Shown here one piece after another: positions 9,515-21,097 of a stretch of 64,000 nucleotides of DNA. Both the position numbers and the translations under genes were made by a program. This DNA is from Zingiber officinale (lineage: Eukaryota > Streptophyta > Magnoliopsida > Zingiberales > Zingiberaceae). The notes beneath the pieces are model-generated. The model worked only from the letters and a program-made list of their open reading frames with translations. It was not told the origin of the DNA and did not search any database. Location of the stretch: contig NC_056004.1 of NCBI RefSeq assembly GCF_018446385.1, positions 24,310,492 through 24,374,491 of the forward strand, in the 5' to 3' direction. How positions within the stretch are numbered: position 1 is the first letter of the stretch; every line of letters begins with the position of its first letter.

Positions 9515-12500
9515 AATCCCCCACACTTAATCTTGGACGCCCCGTTCAAGTCAAGAAAATCTAAAATCATCTCCACACAAATTCCTTAACAATACCTAGA
9601 AGATGGTAAAAGATAATTAACTAAGATCATCTAAAGATCACAAACAATTATGAATACAATCCAAACAATAATCAATAGGTATGGTAGTTTCAATCCAATT
9701 GAAAAATTAAGCAAGTTACAATCTCACTAGGTATTCACATATTCTATCTCTCACACTCAAACATGTATAAGTGGAGTTCACTCAATGCAACTCACAACAT
9801 TTCACTACCATAAACTTGCTTATTTTCTAATTCTCCGCCACTATAAAACATAGTATACATGAATCAAAAGGATTTTATCATCAAGAATTGAAATGGAATC
9901 AAGAAGAACAATTAAAGTGAATGAAATAGGCAAAAGAAAATGATTCAATGAAGAAAATTAAAATATAAGAGTATTAGAGGAATATACTTGATGAGTTGAC
10001 CAATTTGATGTGAAAAGAGATGAATATCATTTGCCGTTACCAATTCAAAATATCAAGCTAACCTCTCCTTCAATTTGATGGCAATCCAAAATTCTTGATA
10101 CTCTATCTTCACATTTGATACTCTTTTGATTTGTCATTTTTTTTCTTTCACTGCTTTTCCACTTAAATTCCATCTCTTGAAAACTCAAATAATTTCAAAT
10201 CAACTTATGAAGAAGAATTCCCTCCCCCACACTTAAAACATTGTCCATCTCGGACAAAGATCAAGTTCTGAAACTGTCTACGAAATTTTAACTCATTTCT
10301 GATTTTTTTTTTTCCTTTTCTTTTTCATACTCTAGTTTCAGAAATTAAATTCCATGTAATTCTGTTGAAGGCATGAAGAATTTAGCTCAAACCAATGCAT
10401 CACTTCAGGTCATTCAACATTGTAATGACATGAGAACAGTTCCATGTTATTGCTGGTCAGAATCAGTATGAAGAATTTGCACAAAACAGACTTTATTTAA
10501 CACAAAATTCAGCTACTGGTTAGATTCCCTAATTTTGTAGGCTCAATTTTGTTCATCACTTAGCTCTCCAAGTGTTTCAGAGTTTGATTCCAAACTGTAT
10601 TAGTTGGAAGCTGTTCAAAAACATATTCAGAATTGGCATTAAGTAGAGGTAGTTTTCCCTGTTTGAGAATTAAGAAAATAATTAATCTTTCAGAAGAATT
10701 TCATATAGCAATACATTGGTTAGCGGTTGAATTCCAAATAATGTTGATCAAAAACAACCTCAACAATTTAGTGCAAAAGAATAGGTTTCCTCCTTACTTT
10801 CTTTACTGATTTGATGAAAATTTTTTCCTGAACTGATACTCATGCTTCAATTAACTCTACATCCAAAATCATTCAACTGGATTTTCAGAAACTTAAAATT
10901 ATGTTAAGTTCTGGAAATCACCAATTCCATATAGACTCCACTACACATTAAGTTCAGCAACTCAATCACCAAATTTAGAACTTTAATTCATGCAACTCCT
11001 GAATTCCAGAGTTTCTAAATCAAATTCAATCTGCATCTTAATTTATTCCACATTTGTGTTGGTGTAGATGTTGTCACTTTAAAATTTCTTCCCTGCAGCA
11101 ATATCAAGCATCAGATTACTGTCTTTGCACAAGGTATCTGACTCAGAAATCCGATACTAACGAATCTGATTTTTTCTGTAGCTAATGCTCAATGCTTTCT
11201 AGCTAAATAAATGCTCAACAGCTAACATTGGATGTATCAATTGTTCAGATCCAAAAGAAACTCCAAACTCAGGACCACAATTCTATTTGCCTTCAGACTT
11301 CTTATTGGAGTTAATTCCAGTATTGACTTAAATTCCGAATCCACATCCATTATAGTTGGTTGTTTAAAATCATGTAAAGTTTGAAGAGATTAGAACACGA
11401 AATGGTAATGGAAGATCATCAACTTGACTTGCACTTCTTGCTAATTAGAGGCTTGTGAAACATTTCTGAATTAAGTTTCATAATTCAAATTCTGTATTTC
11501 AGAAATTCACAACATCAAATTAACTTCTGAATTCTTCCTTTCAGTACTTTTTTTTCACTCAATCCATCTTCACGTTTGGCACAAAACAATTCCAATTTGA
11601 TCCACAGTTTGGATTTTTCAACAAAATATAGACAAACTTCCTGAGTTTAGTTTCTGAATTTAACATCCAACACTTTTTAGAATTTGCATCTCAACAATAT
11701 TAGAGATGTTGTAGTACCAATTGACAAGGGAAAGATAGAGACTTCTCTTTGGGCCATCACTGCTCCATAACCTACAACAAAATTTTATGCACAATAATTT
11801 TTCAGATATTCAATTTCAGAATACAAATTCTCTAATACATTGTTTTCATCAACATATTGGTTGCAAAGGAATCCATTTTAAGTCTTTTAAGCCAATGGAA
11901 AATGAGTTTCATGTAACCACATGATATTGTTTTCATCAATCCTTGAAATCAGAATTCATGAAATTCCTTCTAGTAGCAAGGTTGCAACAAGAATCTACTG
12001 TTTCAAAAGAATTCTCCAGCACTTGTCTCTAAAAATACTCTACACTTTGTCCTAAAGTTGTATACTTCCAGAAGTCAATTCACTAAAATTCCTTGTCTTG
12101 AGCCATGGTAGGCTTAAAGAGAATGAACATTGAATGACATTGAGAAATTAAGTGCTTCACTTAAACCTTCTACTAATCAGAACCTTGCACCACTATCATC
12201 TCCCTCCAAATCTGGTATCTCTTCATGCAATTGTCATGCACTTTCTCCAATCCAGTAATGAAACTTGAATTCTAAATATTTTTTCAAATTCTAATTTTAG
12301 AATTTACACATATGCAGCAACAACATTCTAACATTCCATCTTAACTCACTATTCTTACTGTCCCATATCACACTTCTATACTCCAACAATTCTGGTTTTG
12401 ATCTTGCATACGAATGGAAAGATTCACAAGATTATTTCAGCTACCAGCAGCTCCAGAAAGTCAGCCACTTCAAAAGCAAAATCTAATTTCAAGAACATTC

Positions 12501-12985
12501 ATTCCTTCCCCCACACTTAAATTCTTATCCCTCTCGAACAATCCAACTCATCAAGAAAATTCAATCAAAACTCTCAATGGAATGAAAGCAAAGCAAGGTG
12601 ACAAAAGATTTATCCAACTAGAGTTGGAAAGGAAAAGAATTCAAAGAATGGGAATAGGAACCAAAGAATGGGAAAGAAAATATCCTTCATCATATTCATG
12701 CATATCAATGATATTGTGATTTTGAAAAGAAGCAAAGCAAGTTCTAGAGTTCCAATTATTATGAGTGCATGCCACACAAAAATATAACAAAATATAGGTT
12801 TAAAGTGGCCCTTTCTAGGTAATTTTTACAATCAAGCTCAACTAATCAAATTAGAATCCACCAACATACTAACCAATATAATGCAAGGAGAGCATCCAAT
12901 CATGTCAAATGACCTAAAATTGATGATCAAATTTAAGAAACTTTTACCATCTTAAAAATATTACTAAAAAATTCCCATGAAGAAT

Positions 12986-13678
12986 TTATTCAAAATGGCA
13001 CACTATGTAAACTAAACAAAATGCAAAGTATGGAAGCAAAATGCAAATGTAAGAAAATGAAACTAACGAAATGTATAAAGCAAGAAGAAAAGCAAAGAAC
13101 GAACTCCCCTCAATTCCGGGTGGTTGAAGAAGATTCAGTAAAAGAATCCACGCCGGTAGTGGAGTACTCTTTGTTACAAACAAATCCTTTTTATTTATCA
13201 TTTTTCCGTTGAAAACTCTTTCTGGAGGTCGGAGACAATTCAGATTTAGTACCCACTCCGGAAGCTTAACTTCTCCTACACAATCAATTAAGGACAACAC
13301 CTCCCACACGCATGTGAGATAAGATGAAAATAGGAGAATATTAGTGTGGGTAAAAGATATATCAAACAATGAATCACATCTAATAAAATCAATGAGTGGT
13401 ACCTTTATGAAATTTTCTGATAAATCACAAGAAATACTAACCTTGTCAAGCTGAAAGGTACCTAGAGTGGTGATTGTTACCTCCTTTTCATCAAATAATG
13501 TCACAAGCTCTGGTTCAGGTGGTTGTACAACTTCATGTAGTGATTCTTGGGTTCTTGTCTCCATAGCACAAGTTCCTACACTTACATCCTCTATTCTTGA
13601 TGATTCTTGAGGTAATGCTTCCAGTAAGCATTCCCCTACACTTAAATCATCTTCTGCATCTGTATCTGCATCATTCAA
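12986..13678 (-). CDS. Unrecognised open frame in element L
   Basis: I do not recognise this protein. The frame is open for about 230 codons, and a little further upstream, but begins without an ATG (TTG at 13678), so it is partial or decayed. The N-terminal half is acidic. It has two similar Leu/Pro motifs, LPEWVLNLNCLRPPERVF and LPAWILLLNLLQPP, suggesting an internal duplication. The C-terminus is hydrophobic. It lies in the 5' part of the element with the 13918-14229 frame, where a gag remnant would be expected, but no zinc knuckle is visible. Confidence 0.3.
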   Translation of the reverse strand: MNDADTDAEDDLSVGECLLEALPQESSRIEDVSVGTCAMETRTQESLHEVVQPPEPELVTLFDEKEVTITTLGTFQLDKVSISCDLSENFIKVPLIDFIRCDSLFDISFTHTNILLFSSYLTCVWEVLSLIDCVGEVKLPEWVLNLNCLRPPERVFNGKMINKKDLFVTKSTPLPAWILLLNLLQPPGIEGSSFFAFLLALYISLVSFSYICILLPYFAFCLVYIVCHFE

Positions 13679-13917
13679 ATCATCTAAAGCAACAACATTA
13701 GTAGAATCAGAAATATGAATAACTACATCATCTTCACAAATAATACTAGAAAAATTTTACGAAGAAATGGGAGTAGGGTCAGCCTGACAGAATCTCTACT
13801 TTCCATCTCCTCATTGGAGTTTTGTGCTTATAACTGATTGATGGATGCTGCAATTTGATCTAACTGATTCTGTATATTCTGTATCCTTGAGAATTGTTAC
13901 TCTTGATGTTCTCTCAT

Positions 13918-14229
13918 TTATTGCATAATCTCCTTGAATTTCCATGTTGACATTCCAAATTGAGAATCGTTCTGTTGAAAAGAATGTGACATAGAAGATG
14001 TTGAAACCTCTTGAACCTCATATGAATTCTGGTAGGCTGGATATGGCTCAATAAATTGTCCTTGTGTACTTTCATACCTAAAACATGAATGATCCACCCA
14101 ATTAGCATTATAAGCATTAGAAAATGACTCATACCTATTTTGTTGATCCATGATTGGGTAAAATTGATACTCAGGCTGAAAATACTGATTCTCCATTCCT
14201 CCTCCAAATTTTTGAAAATATGGATCCAT
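13918..14229 (-). CDS. Short Tyr/Gln-rich frame near the 5' end of element L
   Basis: A 103-codon frame with a genuine ATG at 14229, about 230 bp downstream of the primer site on the minus strand. The product is rich in Phe, Tyr, Gln and Asn (MDPYFQKFGGG, then NQYFQPEYQF) with no known domain. Its position is that of a retroelement leader or gag start. It may be a decayed gag N-terminus or chance. Confidence 0.35.
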   Translation of the reverse strand: MDPYFQKFGGGMENQYFQPEYQFYPIMDQQNRYESFSNAYNANWVDHSCFRYESTQGQFIEPYPAYQNSYEVQEVSTSSMSHSFQQNDSQFGMSTWKFKEIMQ

Positions 14230-14456
14230 GCTACTGAAATCTCCTGTTCTTACACTACAACACTAAACTCAAAATTAGAAGACTCAAGAGCATAAAGTTT
14301 CAAACACAATGAATATATGAACATTAAAGAACTTGACAATTTAGAAATAATTCAACATGAAAACACAAAAGATAAGTAATCAAATCAATAAAGATGCTAA
14401 CAAAATAAATCAATCAATGCACAATCTAAAATACACACATACTACTAGTTATGTAG

Positions 14457-14474
14457 TCCCCAGTAACGGCACTA
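14457..14474 (-). other. Decayed primer-binding site of element L (Asp-tRNA type)
   Basis: On the minus strand this reads TAGTGCCGTTACTGGGGA. It matches the plant gypsy Asp-type site TGGCGCCGTTGCCGGGGA at 14 of 18 positions, and all four differences are transitions (G to A or C to T). It lies a few bases inside the right LTR, which sets the 5' end of the element. Confidence 0.75.
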
Positions 14475-14479
14475 AAATT

Positions 14480-16206
14480 TGATAATCGCCGTTTTGCATG
14501 TCACTAGACGCTCCAAATTAATAAAGATTGGAAACTCAACTAAACTAAAGAAAAGTGTTGTAGCAACGAGTCTCAAGTCGTATTTTTCCAAGGATAACTA
14601 GTAAAAAGTGTGTGTTAATTCTAGAATTGATTCAAATCGAATTATTACATCAACAAGGTCAATTAAGCTTTTCCATTTAATTCACTTTACAACTTGTTTT
14701 CATCTAATTAATTCAAGAATTGAATCGAAGAAAAGTCATCATCATCTAAACATGATTCAACTCCACCTCATCAAATTAGCATCACTCTATCATCATTGAC
14801 TCAAGTTCTTTAACTAACAAATTATCCAATCTCACACTTGATCATTAACATACAATTTAGGTAACAATCGAAAGCTCAAGTAAGCATTCAACGTTGAAAC
14901 TCCATGTCAGTTACCATAAATCCAATGCAGAGAACAAAAATTAACTAACTAAATAACCAAAACTAAACAAACTTGTGTTAATCATAACTTCTAATTCAAA
15001 TCAGAATCTAAATTACAAACTAATTAAGTAGTTGTAAAAAGGATTGGATTGCAGAAATTCAACAAAATCAGAATTGCAAGTGAGAACATCAAAAATGGAA
15101 TTGCATAAGAAACTCAATCAAAAACTGAAGTAGGCAATGCAAAACAAAGAATAAAGTGCAATCTATCTATCAGATCTTCATATCTGAGCAAAGGAATGAC
15201 AGATAAAAAAAACTAACTAATAACACTCCACAATCCAAAATCTGCAACTGAACCTCTCCTCTCTGCCGTGTCACTGAATTGCTTCTGGAAACGCTCTTCG
15301 AGCACTCAGCAATGAAAATCTGAACTCGCAGCTCATTCAGGAAAAGTCAAAAACTACTGGGAATGCCCTAACTGGCTCAGAACCCTCTGAATTCACCAGC
15401 CGCCGAGAAATAGAGGATATTCTAGAATCGCAAGGTGAAATCGATGATTGAGTGAAATCGGAAATGCTGGGGAATGCTCTCTGACACCTCCGTTGGATGA
15501 TGGCAGCACAAGATCGGGGAACACCCTCAAATCTTGGCTTGGATGCGCTCGCTGGAATCAAGACCACAAACAGGGAATGCCCTCAATTCGCGCTCTGCCC
15601 TTGGATTGCTGGTCGTGGGATCATTGTAATCTCACCGGAGATGAAGAGATTAGGTTTTTAGATCTGGAAGTAGAATGGGAGGCTTCGGCGTCGTTGAAGA
15701 AGGAGAAGGAACAGTGCCGAAATCACGAAAACGCCGAGCTCGTCGAAGCCATTGTAGCTTCTCCGATTTTAAACCTCTCCCAATCTGATCAACGGTCCAG
15801 ATTAATTCAGGTTTTGATCAATGGCTAGAACGTCTTGGATCTGGATCTTCATCAACGGACAAAATTTGCTCCTCATTAGGTTGGATGGACCAGATCCTTG
15901 ATGGATGGCTCAGATCTCTCCTATCTTCAATGAACGATCTCAATCGCTCCAAGACTTGATCGACTTATTTAGCCCTAGATTTGAGCCCAAATGTGGTTTG
16001 ATCTAATCGGTCCACGACCCTTTTGATGCCTACAAAATAATAATCAAATATTAGCATCAAATACCATGATAATAAACTAATTTGCAATTAAGTCCAAAAT
16101 TAAATGTAATTAATGAAACATGATGAAAATATAAATTCAATCTATGAGAAGATCAATAAAAGCATGCATTATGAATCAAAATAATATAGCAAAATCATGG
16201 TTATCA
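14480..16206 (-). repeat. 5' LTR of element L (1727 bp)
   Basis: Direct repeat of 7822-9514, ending TTATCA followed by the CGCGC duplication. Open frames such as 15448-15828 or 14608-14799 also appear in whole or part in the other LTR and are not genes. Confidence 0.9.
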
Positions 16207-16211
16207 CGCGC

Positions 16212-17112
16212 TAGGTAGATGGCTGCAATGTTGATCGTTGGAAGACTCTAAGGTGGAAGAAAATGACTTTGAATGCTCCTTTCTGCGCATAATGGAGAGA
16301 GCAAATAAAAACATTAGAGCGAGAACTAGGGAGGGGTCCTTGGTGCAGACACTCCGACACTCAAATCAGAATAGTGACCAAAAGTGGAGAAGAAGATGAG
16401 CAGTAGATGTATGAGCATGCGCCCATTAAAGCGTATAGTAAAAATGTCTATTCAAAATGTACTTGGCCATTAGAGAGAATCTCATTTTTATACTGACTCT
16501 CATAACCTCTGCAATAATGAAGCGTCAGAGAATGTTTAGTATAAGAAAATGTCGAGTAATGGAAGACGTACAAGCACCCATTAAGGAAGGTTTTGTTTCA
16601 TGTATACAAACCGTCTTTCATAATCTTTGCAATAATGAGACAGCAGAGAATGTCTAATGTCAGAATATGTCAGGTAACATTAGGTAATGGAAGATCTTCG
16701 TCCACCCTCAGAGGAAAGTTCCATTGCACATGTGTTATGATAGCGAAATATTCCATGTCAAATAGTTGTTATTCTCTGACGGGTTGTTGTGATTCGCTGA
16801 CAATGTTGTCTACTGGAAGAAATACGACCGACCTTGTAACTGATCGATTGCATGATGGAAGATTGATATATGAGAAGTAGGGAGCTTAGCCCCATAGGTC
16901 CAACCGACACTTTGGGGCTTACCGGTCCTATGATAGGGGTCTTGCCCTTAAAGAGTGTGGGGCTAAGTCTCAGAAGTACTATCTGGTATGAGTATTATCA
17001 CCTCTTTGATCCGATTTAAGATCTCATCAATTGAATAACAAGTCAATGCAATAGAATTTTGGCTACTGTCAGCAACTTCTACATTAAATTGTATTTAAGT
17101 TTGTAAACTTGT
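16212..17112. other. Spacer between elements L and C with a short duplication
   Basis: No gene recognised. Two similar segments, about 16500-16565 and 16618-16690 (each with TGCAATAATGA...CAGAGAATGT...AATGGAAG), look like an old tandem duplication. The stretch ends in CTTGT, the left target duplication of element C. Confidence 0.5.
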
Positions 17113-18060
17113 TGTAGGTGCAGCGGAGGCCGGTAAGAGAGGGGTGAATTATCTGAAAAATAAAAGTTATACCCTCCTCGTGCTTTCAACTCAAAAATAC
17201 AATAGCAATAATAAAATAACTGAAATAAAGAAATAGAAATAAAGCAGAGACTCAACAGTTAACCTGATTACAACCAAGAAGGTTGTTAATCTAGGGCGAT
17301 GAAAAGGGCACTAGAAAAAGTCTCCTTTACTGAAGGCGGATAAACTTTTTACACTCTAACAGCTCAGAACTATTGCTAGGAATGACTACAGAGTTGATTG
17401 AACAATTGATATCTAATTCCTAGGTACATGGGTCCTTTTATAGGTCCTGGAAACTCTATCTCGTAGGTCTAAGGCACCTCCAACAGAAGTTCAAGGCGCC
17501 TCCAATGAGTTGTTCGGATAGAACTCTATCTGAACCTCAATGGTCATTTTGACCTGGCTTAAGGTGCCTTCAACAAGCAATGAAGGCGCCTTCAATGTTG
17601 AAGGCGCCTTCAATGCATGTTTAAGGTGCCTTCAAGGTTCCTGCTATAAGTACCTTCCTGGTTGCATGGTATAAATAGTTTCCAGCCTCTTTTGACTCCT
17701 TTTCTTCTTCGCTTTGACTTCCGAAGCTCCGTTTGCTTGGGTGATTTCGGCCAACCGAAATAGGGCTCACCCAAACCCAATTTCCGACCTTCTCCTCGAG
17801 CAGCCTTCCTCCTCAGCTTAACGTCCCTCGAACGTCGCGCACATTCTACTTGCCCACCGGTGTACTCTTCCGTAGCTCTCTCGTCCTTCGGACGCACCGA
17901 GCCCATCGGCTCCCTTCCCGTGTCGTCCTTCTCGCTAGCTGCGTCTTCCGCTCGACTTCCTGCGTTCCTAAGCTCCTACACACTCAGACACAGGGATCAA
18001 ACACAAAGCAAGACCTAACCAACTTGGTTGATCACATCAAAACAACCACGGGATCTAACA
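17113..18060 (-). repeat. 3' LTR of element C
   Basis: Matches 20185-21092. On the minus strand it follows ATAAAAAATGGGGAGAT. It contains repeats of the palindrome GAAGGCGCCTTC (17582-17593, 17600-17611) and degenerate relatives over about 17470-17640, just upstream of a TATA box. Confidence 0.9.
17435..17442 (-). promoter_or_regulatory. TATA box in the 3' LTR of element C
   Basis: TATAAAAG on the minus strand, about 40-200 bp downstream of the palindrome cluster. It is conserved in the other LTR at 20506-20513. Confidence 0.6.
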
Positions 18061-18820
18061 ATCTCCCCATTTTTTATGTGCATTAATTCAAGTCCAAGTT
18101 AGGGTAAAAATAGACAAACAGTAATTTTAAAGAAAATTACTAAACTAACATATTAAGCATAAAATTGTAACTATTTAATTAAGAGCTAAACAAAAATTTT
18201 CAAAAATATTTTTAAAACTCAGAATTATTAAAAAAAACTCTCTCCCCCTACATTTATATTATCTCTCCCCCTTTGATCATAACAAAAACGGGGTAATAAT
18301 AAGAGAATATGAATTTTTTTTGTAAAAAAAAATTTCAAGTAAAATGAGTTTTTAGAATTTTCTAGAAAAAAAAATTCTAAGTAAACTGAATTTTTTTTAA
18401 AAAAAATCTAAGTAAAATGAATTTTTAGAATTTTCCAGAAAAGAAATTTCTAAGTAAACTGAATTTTTAGAATTTTCAAGAAAATGTTTAAAAAACTTTC
18501 AAAACATTATTTAATTTTAGTTTTAATTCTTTTTTTAGAAAGTTAATTAAACATTTTATTTCAATATTTCAGCTTCCAGGTCGTGGCGAGGCACTAGGCC
18601 TTCTTGGTTATTGGAGCAACAACCACTTCCTTAGACAAAATCTCATAAAGAAATTTTAACGTTTAATTTTCTTGCTGGAAGCTTTAATAATAAAAGAAAA
18701 TTATTCTAATAAGTCTTTTGGAACCCAATAGAGGTTCCTTCCTACTAAATTAATTAAAAACTTAGGGGATATATAATTCTTGGAAATTTTCCTAAGTTGA
18801 CCTTGATGATGTTTAACATA

Positions 18821-20119
18821 TCAGTTTAATTTTCCATAAATCTTAAGTTTTGACTTTTTAAAAATATTTATTTTAAAACATGCATCAGTCTTCGATTTTT
18901 CAATTTCATCTTTCAATTTTGCATTCTCTAATTTCAAATGTTCATTTTCCTTTTCTAATTTATCTAAATCTTTAGAAAGGGCTTTAATAAAGCGAAATGA
19001 CTGAGTAGGGGTAAGATTACGCACCTGACTTACCTGACTTGGTGATGCTTCCCTTTCACTGCAGCTTTCCTCTTCTGATGTTCCTCTCCCTTCATCTATG
19101 TTCATCTCTGAGCTTGACTCTTCTTCCAGCTGATGGTTAGCCATTAGCGCTAACTCTGAGAAGGTTTCGACGTCTGATTCGGAAAAAGACGAATCTGACC
19201 AAGTGGCCTTCAGGTTCTTGTGCTTGAAGAATTCTGGTTTCTTGTACTTTGTCTTTTCCTTCTCTTTCTCCTTTTTCTTTAATTTTGGGCAGTCATCTTT
19301 GATGTGCCCTTCTTCGTTGCAGTTATAGCAACGAACCGTTCTTTTTCTTTACTGATGTCTTTTTGTCTGCGATCTAAATTTATTAGAATTAAAAAATTTA
19401 TTGAAGCATCTTACCAATAGTGCCATTTCGGATTCGTCGATCGAAGCTTCAGAGTCAGAATCGTTTGTTCTTGCCTTTAAGGCAATACTCTAACTTGTTT
19501 TCTCCACTTCATTGGGCTCTGCAATCCGAGATTCGTGAAGTTCAAAAGTTGAAAATAAATTTTCTAAACTACTTACCTCGAAATCCTTAGAGATGTAGTA
19601 CGTATCTACTAAGGAGGCCCACTCGGGAGTTCTCGGGAAGGCGTTGAGCGCGTACCGGATCGAATCTCGGTTTGTTACCGTTTTACCGAGATTTGTCAGT
19701 TGCGTTATCAGCTCCTTGATCCTCGCTTGGAGTTGCGGAACCTTCTCGCCGTTGTTCATCCGGAGATTTGTTAGTTGTGTCCGGCGGATGTCGCGCCTTG
19801 CTAGCTTCGCTTCTGAGGTGCCCTTGTGGAGCTCCAGGAATTTATCCCAGAGGTCTTTGGCGGGGTCGTAGCTTTCGATTTGACTTACCTCCTAGGGCGG
19901 TATAACACTGAGCAGGTGAAATTCAGCCTTTCTGTTGGTCACGCAATCGACCTGCTCCTTTTTCGTCCAGTTGCACTATTCTTTATCTTTTGGCGCTGCA
20001 TATCCATACTTCATTATTAAAAGTATATCAAATTAAATTTTTAAAAATACCTCCATTTTTCGTTTCCATGTAGCGAAATCTCCGTCAAACTTCGGGGGAT
20101 GAATGTTAGCTCCAGCCAT
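18821..20119 (-). pseudogene. gag: Decayed copia-type gag of element C
   Basis: Starts with an ATG at 20119. The frame reads MAGANIHPPKFDGDFATWKR, a typical copia gag start, then meets several stop codons. Recognisable later parts are the capsid-like segment at 19490-19759 (SIRYALNAFPRTPEWASLVD), a CX2CX4HX4C knuckle CYNCNEEGHIKDDC at about 19300-19345, and a Ser/Glu-rich coiled-coil tail (KDLDKLEKENEHLKLENAKL) at 18821-19144. At least five in-frame stops make it a pseudogene. The product would have been a nucleocapsid precursor. Confidence 0.8.
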
Positions 20120-20170
20120 CGTCTTGATCTTTGTGCTTCTGTTGGCGATTAGTCCTTCTGAGGCGGTCAA

Positions 20171-20182
20171 GCTCTAATATCA
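20171..20182 (-). other. Primer-binding site of element C
   Basis: On the minus strand TGATATTAGAGC, two transitions away from the initiator-tRNA site TGGTATCAGAGC. It lies two bases inside the right LTR. Confidence 0.8.
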
Positions 20183-20184
20183 AT

Positions 20185-21092
20185 TGTAGGTGCAGCGGAG
20201 GCCGGCAAGAAGGGATAAATTGTCTGAAAAATAAAAGTTATACCCTTCTCGTGCTTTCAACTCAAAAATACAATAGCAATAATAAAATAACTGAAATAAA
20301 GAAACAGAAATAAAGCAGAAACTCAACAGTTAACCTGATTACAACCAAGAAGGTTGTTAATCCAGGACGATGAAAAACACACTAGAAAAAATCTCCTTTA
20401 CTGAAGGCGAAGAAGCCTTTTACACTCTAACAGCTCAGAATTATTATTAGGAATGACTACAGAGTTGATTGAACAATTGATATCTAAGTCCTAAGTCCAG
20501 AGGTCCTTTTATAGGCCCTGGAAACTCTATCTCGTAATTCTAAGGCGCCTCCAATAGAGGTCTAAGGCACCTCCAATGAGTTGTTCGGATAGAACTCTAT
20601 TCGAACCTCAACGATCATTTTGACCTGGCTCAAGGCGTCTTCAACAAGCATGAAATACTCTAACAGCTCAAGGTTCCTGCTATAAGTACCTTCCTGCTTG
20701 CATGAAATAGTTTCCAACCTCTTTTGACTCCTTTTCTTCTTCGCTTTGAGTTCCGAAGCTTCGTTTGCTTGAGTGATTTTGGCCAATCGAAATAGGATTC
20801 ACCTGAACCCAATTTTCGACCTTCTCCTCGAGCAACCTTCCTCCCCGACTTAACGTCCCTCGAACACCGCGCACGTTCTTCTTGCCCACCGATATACTCT
20901 TCCGCAGCTCTCTCGTCCTTCGGACGCACCGAGCCCGTCGGCTCCCTTTCCGTGTCGTCCTTCTCGCTAGCTGCGTCTTCCGCTCGACTTCCTGCGTTTC
21001 TAAGCTCCTGCACACTCAGACACAGGGATCAAATACAAAACAAGACCTAACCAACTTGATTGATCATATCAAAATAACCACGGGATCTAACA
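20185..21092 (-). repeat. 5' LTR of element C
   Basis: Direct repeat of 17113-18060, ending GGGATCTAACA on the plus strand. It has fewer palindromic units than the 3' LTR; the 17590-17640 segment has no full counterpart. TATA box TATAAAAG on the minus strand at 20506-20513. Confidence 0.9.
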
Positions 21093-21097
21093 CTTGC

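Larger units (their letters stand above)
9515..14479 (-). other. Internal region of element L
   Basis: About 5 kb, AT-rich, with no recognisable pol domain on either strand. The identical 14-mer TCCCCCACACTTAA occurs at about 9517, 10223 and 12507. The first copy is the polypurine tract itself on the minus strand. Two minus-strand open frames near the 5' end are listed separately. The stretch 9530-12980 shows nothing else. Confidence 0.7.
7822..16206 (-). mobile_element. Complete non-autonomous long-LTR retroelement L (LARD-like)
   Basis: Two direct LTRs (7822-9514 and 14480-16206) with TGATAA...TTATCA ends flank 5 kb of mostly non-coding DNA. A perfect 5-bp duplication CGCGC flanks the element (7817-7821 and 16207-16211). 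The primer site next to the right LTR and the polypurine tract next to the left LTR both put it on the minus strand. No protease, RT or integrase is seen, so it must be mobilised in trans. The Asp-type primer site points to a Ty3/gypsy relative. At 8.4 kb with a non-coding interior it fits the plant LARD class. Confidence 0.9.
17113..21092 (-). mobile_element. Copia-like gag-only retroelement C
   Basis: Direct LTRs 17113-18060 (948 bp) and 20185-21092 (908 bp). On the minus strand they start TGTTAGATCCCGTGG and end CTCCGCTGCACCTACA. The flanks CTTGT (17108-17112) and CTTGC (21093-21097) match at four of five bases, as expected for an aged target duplication. The interior holds a primer site, a decayed gag with a zinc knuckle, and a purine tract, but no pol. 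Its length of 4.0 kb fits a terminal-repeat gag-only element. Confidence 0.88.

Noticed and set aside
15448..15828. 126-codon plus-strand frame in the right LTR of element L
   Set aside because: It lies inside an LTR; the left LTR copy is broken by a deletion, and no domain is seen.
17610..17906. Arg-rich minus-strand frames in the LTRs of element C (also 20660-21015)
   Set aside because: LTR sequence; frames differ between the two LTRs and match no known protein.
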